Shown here piece by piece: positions 58,868 through 64,000 of a stretch of DNA of 64,000 nucleotides. A program made the position numbers and the translations under genes. Position 1 is the first letter of the stretch. Each line of letters begins with the position of its first letter. Origin of the DNA: Rattus norvegicus (Eukaryota > Chordata > Mammalia > Rodentia > Muridae); contig NC_086025.1 of the NCBI RefSeq assembly GCF_036323735.1, positions 107,732,688 through 107,796,687 on the forward strand. Direction: 5' to 3'. A model generated the notes under the pieces. It did no database searches. It was not told the origin of the DNA and worked only from the letters and a program-made list of their open reading frames with translations.

Positions 58868-59500
58868 ATCCTTAGCCCAGCATGAAAGCTGAGAGCCAGC
58901 CTAGCTCTGTGGTCTAGATGGTTTGTAAGGGTTAGTGGGTTAGTGAGGCAGCCCAGGGATGGAACAAAGAAAGGAGGAAGAGAAAGAGAAACAGATACTG
59001 CCCTCTGCTCTCTGTGAGCTTGTGCATCAGCAGACCACAATACCAGAAAGCAGCCAGGGTTCAGAGTAGCTAGGATGGAGGTCACTGACAATAGGTTAGA
59101 GGATGGGGGACAGTAGATAGAGCAGAGCCTAGGGCTGAGGCCAAACCACAGGCCTTCATGAAGCAGGGATGGGACAAGGCTCATTCATGCTGACCCCAAG
59201 GTCTAGGGCATTTGGGGAGAGGGCAGCAAGTCAGGGATGGCTGAGTAGGGAGATATGGTTTGCTTGACACTTTGTGAGAAGCTTTCTGCCTTATTCCTGA
59301 TATTGTCTTGGTGGAGAGACATGAATGGGAGTCACTGGTTACCCTTTACCTCCCTCCAGTGGTTTTGTTTCCATGAAAAAATGTGTCACTAGCAGGACCC
59401 TATACTCACTCCAGGTGAAATTAACAGCACATGGCAGTCAGAGGAAGACCTGTAATAACTCTGAGGAGGGAATGAAGGTACTAAGGTATTAAGGAAGATT
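58864..59500. other. unique sequence, no gene seen
   Basis: Nothing recognisable. Confidence 0.4.
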
Positions 59501-59625
59501 AAGAGCACTTGGGAGGCTGAGGCAGGAGGATTGTTGTTAGATCAAGGCAAGCTTGGGTTGCACAGCAAAGTACGAGGCCAACTAGGGTTTAAGGTTGATT
59601 TAAGTTTTAAAAGAAGAGAAAGAGT
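59501..59625 (+). mobile_element. B1 SINE fragment
   Basis: GAGCACTTGGGAGGCTGAGG and CAGGAGGATTGTTGTTAGAT are B1 internal sequence, followed by CAAGCTTGGGTTGCACAGCA and an A-rich end. Confidence 0.7.
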
Positions 59626-59731
59626 AAGGAGATGTGGGTGAAGAAGGCAGAAAAGAAACCAAGTCAAGTCCATAGATGAGTAGATTCTAAAGATCTAGGA
59701 AACAGAGCAAGGGAGTCATCAAACATAAAAC

Positions 59732-59950
59732 ACAGGGCTGGAGAGGTCCTTCCAGAGGATCCAGGTTTGATTCCCAGTGCTCACAATCACCTGTAATGAA
59801 ACTCCCATTGCAGTGGATCCAGGGCCCTCTTCTGTCCTCCTTGGATACCAGGCTTCGTGTAATAATGCAAGCAAATGCATACAGATGATATACAATAAAA
59901 TATAAATAGCTCAATTAAATATAAAAATGAAAACATTAAAAACAAAATAA
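59732..59950 (+). mobile_element. B2/B3-family SINE
   Basis: GGGCTGGAGAGGTCCTTCCA is a shortened tRNA-like head; GTTTGATTCCCAGTGCTCAC, CTGTAATGAAACTCCCATTG and GGGCCCTCTTCTGTCCTCC follow, with an A/T-rich tail from 59890. Confidence 0.75.
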
Positions 59951-60089
59951 ATGAGTAAAAGACGAATTTAACAAGTTGTGGAAAACACGGTGGATGTCAG
60001 GGAGAGGGGAATATTGGTATTGGACAGAAGGCCAGGCTGGAGAACTCACCAGGAACATTTGAAAGGCACAACTATAAAGCACAGTGGGG

Positions 60090-60375
60090 TCACTGATAGA
60101 GCTGTCAGCTGTCATCTTGTGCAAGCATGAGAACCCAAATTTAGCTTTCCAGCACCTACATTAAAAGCTAGGCATTGTGATATGGGTCCGTAATATCAGC
60201 ACAGAAGATGCAGAGACAGGAGGACTCTAAGGGCTTGATGACCTTAGCTAATCAGTGAGCTCCAGGTTCCCTAAATGACTCCTGTCTAGAAAAAAGTAAA
60301 GTGAAGGGTGGCTAAGGAAGTCATTTGATTTCAACTTCTGGCTTCCACATCCATACACACATGCACTCTCTTCAT
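60090..60375 (+). mobile_element. composite rodent SINE (B4/B1-like)
   Basis: TGTGCAAGCATGAGAACCCA, TTTCCAGCACCTACATTAAA, AGCTAGGCATTGTGATATGG, GCAGAGACAGGAGGACTC and TGAGCTCCAGGTTCCC follow the order of a composite B1-containing SINE. The end TTCTGGCTTCCACATCCATA is also typical. Confidence 0.65.
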
Positions 60376-61384
60376 AGTGCCCACACATGTTGTATAGCAA
60401 TTTCCTCTGCACCGAATTATTCTGTCTTGGAGGAAGGCTCATTTAGGATGGATGAGAACATAAACAACTCATAACTTTTAGGAAGTTCCTGAAACTTAAA
60501 AGGATTCTCAGTCCCCCCCCCCCAAGGCCTGTTGGGAGAGGAAATAGACCAGTAGCACTGTAGCAAGTCATACAGGAAGCTCCAGGGATGCAGCTTTCAT
60601 GAGTCATCACCCATAATGCAGCTTCCTTTAGATCATCCATGTTCCTGTAAGTACCCTGATATACTCATTGGTTTTGTAATATAGACTTAGGTGGAACCAC
60701 TTCTTTAGTCTGTCTATTATTCTCTATGAGGTGAACAGATGTTTGTTAACTACTCCCCAGGAAAAGTCACATAGTTCCCCACCACCATCACCACTATTAC
60801 CACCACTACCATTATTACCACCAAAACCACAGAAGTAATCCATGGAGTGGGTAGATATGTGTGGAATACAGTCCACTAGAAAAGAAATAGGAATGAGGTG
60901 ATTCTGATGGGATGGAACTTATGCTTCCCAAGAATGAGGAGCATGTGGCCCTTGAAGAAGAAAACACGGAAAGTTGAAATGGGGCCCCTTCATTGTTCAT
61001 CTACCTGCTGACCAGCACATGTGTGAGGAGATTATTGGGCACAATCAGGAATAGTAACTGTTCCACCAGATAGACTGGAAACTAGTTGCTTGGGTGGTGG
61101 TGGGGTAGCAAGAGCACGTAAAAGGTCTTTCTGTAAAGGCAGGAGAACAGTGAGGCACAGCTGGGGCACGGAAGCATAAGGCTGCTTCCAAAGAACTTGA
61201 CTGCATCCCAGATAACTCAGAAATGCTCACAAGAAAGGATCTTGCAATCAGAAAAAATTTATAATGCTTCACAGGCACAAACTGTATGAAGACAATGCAA
61301 TGCCTAATGTGGAGAAAAGAATAAATTGAAATAAATCCCAAACACAGATGTCAAGGCATGACTCTGCATATCAAATATTAAGTT
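60376..61384. other. unique sequence with small simple repeats
   Basis: A poly-C run at 60513-60523 and an (ACC)n-like patch at 60776-60832. No gene seen. Confidence 0.45.
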
Positions 61385-61500
61385 AAATAGGTTGAGCACG
61401 ATGGTGCATGCATACAGTCATCGTATTTGCAAGGTAGAGGCAGGAGGGGTACAAGTCTGAGGCCTGCCTGCTTGGCATTATGAGATCCTAAGAAAAAAAT
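61385..61500 (+). mobile_element. B1-like SINE, diverged
   Basis: GTTGAGCACGATGGTGCATG, AGGTAGAGGCAGGAGG and GAGGCCTGCCTGCTTGGCAT follow the B1 order, ending in an A-rich tail. Confidence 0.6.
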
Positions 61501-61783
61501 TGAAGAAATACATATAAGTTTTAATGGATGGAAGAAGGATCTCATGTGGTATTATAAAAGTAACTTCTAAACATAAAAATGTAAACATGGGATGTGGGAT
61601 GTGGAAGATGAGTCCAAAAGCAAAGCTGACATTGCAGAAGGAATTACAACGTGAAGATTCATCCAAATTGTCCTACGTGAAAGTGAGGAAAAGGCTTTTA
61701 AAACATGAAAAGAGAAAACAAAATGGAGTGTTTTAAAGATGAGGGGGAAGCTAGAATAGGAGAATTAAGTGGGGAGGGGACGT

Positions 61784-62101
61784 GCCTTAGGGTTTTACTG
61801 CTGTGAACAGACACCATGACCAAGGCAACTCTTATAAGGACAACATTTAATTGGGGCTGGCTTACAGGTTCAGAAGTTCAGTATCATTAAGGTGGGAACA
61901 TGGCAGCATCCAGGCAGGCATGGTGCAGGAGGAGCTGAGAGATCAACATCTTCATCTGAAGGCTGCTAGTGGAAGACCTACTTCCAGGCAGCTAGGATGA
62001 AGGTCTTAAAGCCCATGCCTACAGTGACACACCTACTCCAACAAGGCCACACCTCTAAATAGTGCCACCCCCTGGGCCAGGCATATTCAAACCATGACAG
62101 G
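61784..62101 (-). mobile_element. rodent URR1/RMER1-like repeat, inverted copy
   Basis: CCTTAGGGTTTTACTGCTGT, CATTTAATTGGGGCTGGCTT, GGCAGGCATGGTGCAGGAGG, GACACACCTACTCCAACAAG and ATATTCAAACCATGACAG span a full copy. It is the reverse complement, block by block, of the copy at 62251, which I define as plus. Low divergence from that copy. Confidence 0.85.
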
Positions 62102-62250
62102 ATGGGAAAGTGGGGAAAGAAAGGGATACAGGAGGGACAGTTAGCATTTTGAAAAACCACATGGAAGCCTACTACTGTGACGTTTTCCTAAAATAAATGC
62201 ATATAAGAAAGGGATTTATATGGAGTTACCATATAATTCAGGAGATGGTG
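62102..62250. other. spacer between inverted repeat copies
   Basis: About 150 bp of non-repeat, AT-rich sequence that would be the loop of a foldback. Confidence 0.6.
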
Positions 62251-62840
62251 TCTGTGATGGTTTGTATATGCTTGGTCTAGGGAGTGGCACTATTAGGAGG
62301 TGTGGCCTTGTTGGAGTAGGTGTGTCACGGTGGGCATGGGCTTAAGACCCTTACACCAGCTGTCTGGAAGTGAGTATTCTGCTAGCAGCCTTCAGATGAG
62401 GATGTAGAACTCTCAGCTCCTTCTGTATCATGCCTCCCTGAATGCTGCCATGTTCCCACCTTGATGATATTGGACTGAACCTCGGAACCTGTAAGCCGGC
62501 CCCAATTAAATGTTGTCCTTATAAGAGTTGCCTTGGAGCCACATATGTGACAGAGGATGGCACTGTCCAACATCAATGGGAAGAAAAGCCCTTGGTCCTG
62601 TGAAGGCTCGTTTCCCCAATGAAGGGTAATGCCAGGGCACTGAGGTGGGAGTGGGGAGGTGGGAGTGGGAGCATCCTCATAGAAGCAGGGGAAGGGGGAG
62701 GTGTATGGGAGAGGGGAGAAAAGGGATACCATTTGAAATGTAAATACATAAAATATCCAAGAAAAAATAAAATTATTAAAAAAAGTTGCCTTGGTCATGG
62801 TTTTTGTTCAAAGACGTAAAACCTTGACAATTAGACATCT
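62251..62840 (+). mobile_element. rodent URR1/RMER1-like repeat split by an L1 fragment
   Basis: CTGTGATGGTTTGTATATGC, GGAGGTGTGGCCTTGTTGGA, TCTGGAAGTGAGTATTCTGC, CCATGTTCCCACCTTGATGA and CCCAATTAAATGTTGTCC run to 62536. The missing end GTCATGGTTTTTGTTCAAAG resumes at 62795 after an inserted L1 3' end. Confidence 0.85.
62537..62783 (+). mobile_element. 5'-truncated L1 3' end, nested
   Basis: About 247 bp: unique-type L1 3' UTR sequence, GGGGAAGGGGGAGGTGTATG, CATTTGAAATGTAAATACAT and an AATAAAATTATTAAAAAA tail. AGTTGCCTTGG flanks it at 62526-62536 and 62784-62794, a perfect 11-bp target duplication. It is an older L1 type than the one at 17513, judged by the different 3' UTR end. Confidence 0.88.
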
Positions 62841-62984
62841 TATATCAAAGTAAAGCCTCCAGTGTCAGGAATGGGTTACACCTTGTTGAGTCGTCGACCA
62901 GGGGGTTTCATAGAAACACTCAAACATCAAGGACCATTGCTGCGACTGTATTGGTTGCTCTCTACAACTTGACGGTAAGGCCCT
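62841..62984 (+). mobile_element. possible L1 3' UTR segment
   Basis: ATCAAGGACCATTGCTGCGA, GGTTGCTCTCTACAACTTGA and AGGCCCTGTTGCTGAAAATG recall an older rodent L1 3' UTR and may be continuous with 63371-64000 across the inserted repeat. From memory. Confidence 0.4.
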
Positions 62985-63370
62985 GTTGCTGAAAATGCCA
63001 CTTACTTGTAGTGGTAGCTTGAATGAGGGTGGTCCCCAGAGGCACATAGATTTGAATCACCAGGGAGTGGCACTCTGAAATAATTAGGGTGTATAGCCTT
63101 CTTGGAGAAAGAGTCACTGGAATCGGGTTTTGAGGTTTCAAGAAGCCTATTCCAAGCCCAGAGACTTTCTTTTCCTGCTGCCTAAGGATGCAGATGTAGA
63201 ACTCTTAAGTACCTCCCCAACACCATGTCTGCCTCCATGTTCCCCACCATGGTGCAAATGGGCTAAACCTCTGGAGCTGTACGCAAGCCCCAGTTGAATG
63301 TAATCTCTCGTAAGATTTGCTGTAGTCACGGTGTCTCTTCGCAGCAATAGAACGCTGACTAAGATACTTA
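62985..63370 (+). mobile_element. rodent URR1-like repeat, third copy
   Basis: GTGGTAGCTTGAATGAGGGT, ATCACCAGGGAGTGGCACTC, TTTCCTGCTGCCTAAGGATG, CACCATGTCTGCCTCCATGT and AATAGAACGCTGACTAAGAT form a full-length but more diverged copy in the same orientation as 62251. Confidence 0.75.
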
Positions 63371-64000
63371 TGTCACTAAACAGAAGTTGAGCTGGTACCA
63401 AGCCAGAATTTTCGCTCCTGGTTACTAATTACTTGTGCTGGGAGGTATTCTTCACATTACTGTTGAGAGAAGTAATCAACAGTATCTCCCAGCTACAAAC
63501 TCTGACCCACAACAGTGGCCTGCCTGCAATACATACTTGTTCAAGAGTGGTACAAATGTTACGAGAGTAACCAACCACTTTTTGATTGTATTGAAGGCCC
63601 ATTCCATGAAATGGAATCCATAGCTGACACTCCTAAAGGGCCAAGAACCTATACTAGATAGAAAATTGGTCCTAGGGGAGGACCTAGTGCTATTGTTCTG
63701 CTAGATGAACACAGCAATAAAATGATTCCTATTAATATATTGATAGGCCTACATATCAGAGCATCCTTCAACCCTCATCACAGAAGCTTCTTGCAATGGA
63801 TGGTAGTCAACACATCACGCCCCATTTGGGAAATGTGTAGAGAGTGAGAAACTTTGGAGCATCTGCCCTAATAGGGATGTCTGTAGCTGATCCCTCCCCT
63901 CAGGGCAGAGGGGTCTATGTGGAAGAGGAGGTGGGAAGATTGTAAGAATCAGATGTGGTGGTTGACCCCCCAGGAAAGAATCTTCCAGTCATGCAGGAGA
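63371..64000 (+). mobile_element. older rodent L1 3' UTR-like fragment, runs off window
   Basis: CAGCTACAAACTCTGACCCA, GAGAGTAACCAACCACTTTT, AGGCCCATTCCATGAAATGG, GAGAAACTTTGGAGCATCTG, TCCCCTCAGGGCAG and GAAGATTGTAAGAATCAGA match in order my memory of Lx/Mur-type L1 3' UTRs. The end is cut by the window, so the length is unknown. Confidence 0.55.

Noticed and set aside
1..64000. Search for tRNA, rRNA, U6, 7SK, miRNA hairpins and CRISPR arrays
   Set aside because: tRNA-like boxes are all inside SINEs; no structural RNA or CRISPR pattern was recognised. Short miRNA hairpins cannot be excluded by eye.

Overview
The window reads as rodent nuclear DNA, most probably rat (Rattus). Evidence: rodent SINEs of the B1, B2, B3, B4 and ID types, many compound CA/GA dinucleotide microsatellites, low CpG, and a young L1 whose 3' UTR with its G-rich polypurine tract matches my memory of the rat L1 family. 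The species call is from memory of repeat families and was not checked by alignment. There are no bacterial signatures: no operons, ribosome binding sites or CRISPR arrays.

I recognise no host protein-coding gene and no structural RNA gene. The only coding sequence with a clear identity is the C-terminal part of L1 ORF2 at 17513-18823. Other open frames are short, low in complexity or unlike any family I know. The window is best described as intergenic or intronic accessory sequence.

Layout: 1-5 kb is mostly unique DNA with an ATTC microsatellite, an old B3 and a four-unit 39-bp minisatellite. 5-10 kb is rich in simple repeats: compound CT/GT and CA/GA tracts, a Z-DNA-type tract, a 690-bp ACATA-rich array, and a 14-bp x 6 array that abuts a 22-bp perfect palindrome. 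10-15 kb holds medium-reiteration rodent repeats, some nested, including two that split a degenerate minisatellite. 16.5-23.4 kb is the main transposon block: a B4, a 2.0-kb young L1 with a 14-bp target duplication inserted in the first bases of a B2/B3-type SINE, an ancient L1 remnant, a B2 and an older L1 3' fragment. 23-61 kb is mainly unique sequence with scattered microsatellites, few SINEs and several regulatory-looking patches. 61.4-64 kb is again transposon-dense: three copies of one rodent repeat, two of them inverted, one carrying a nested L1 3' fragment, followed by an L1 3' UTR-like sequence that runs off the window.

The sequences most likely to have a host function are regulatory-looking: a promoter-like cluster of CACGTG and CCAAT motifs near 50.0 kb, exact MEF2 consensus sites near 38.03 and 53.2-53.4 kb, a CpG-rich patch at 32.2-32.5 kb, a CTCF-like core at 46.5 kb, and several AT-rich non-repeat blocks. 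I found no convincing new multi-gene system. The findings are structural or regulatory candidates that need conservation and chromatin data.
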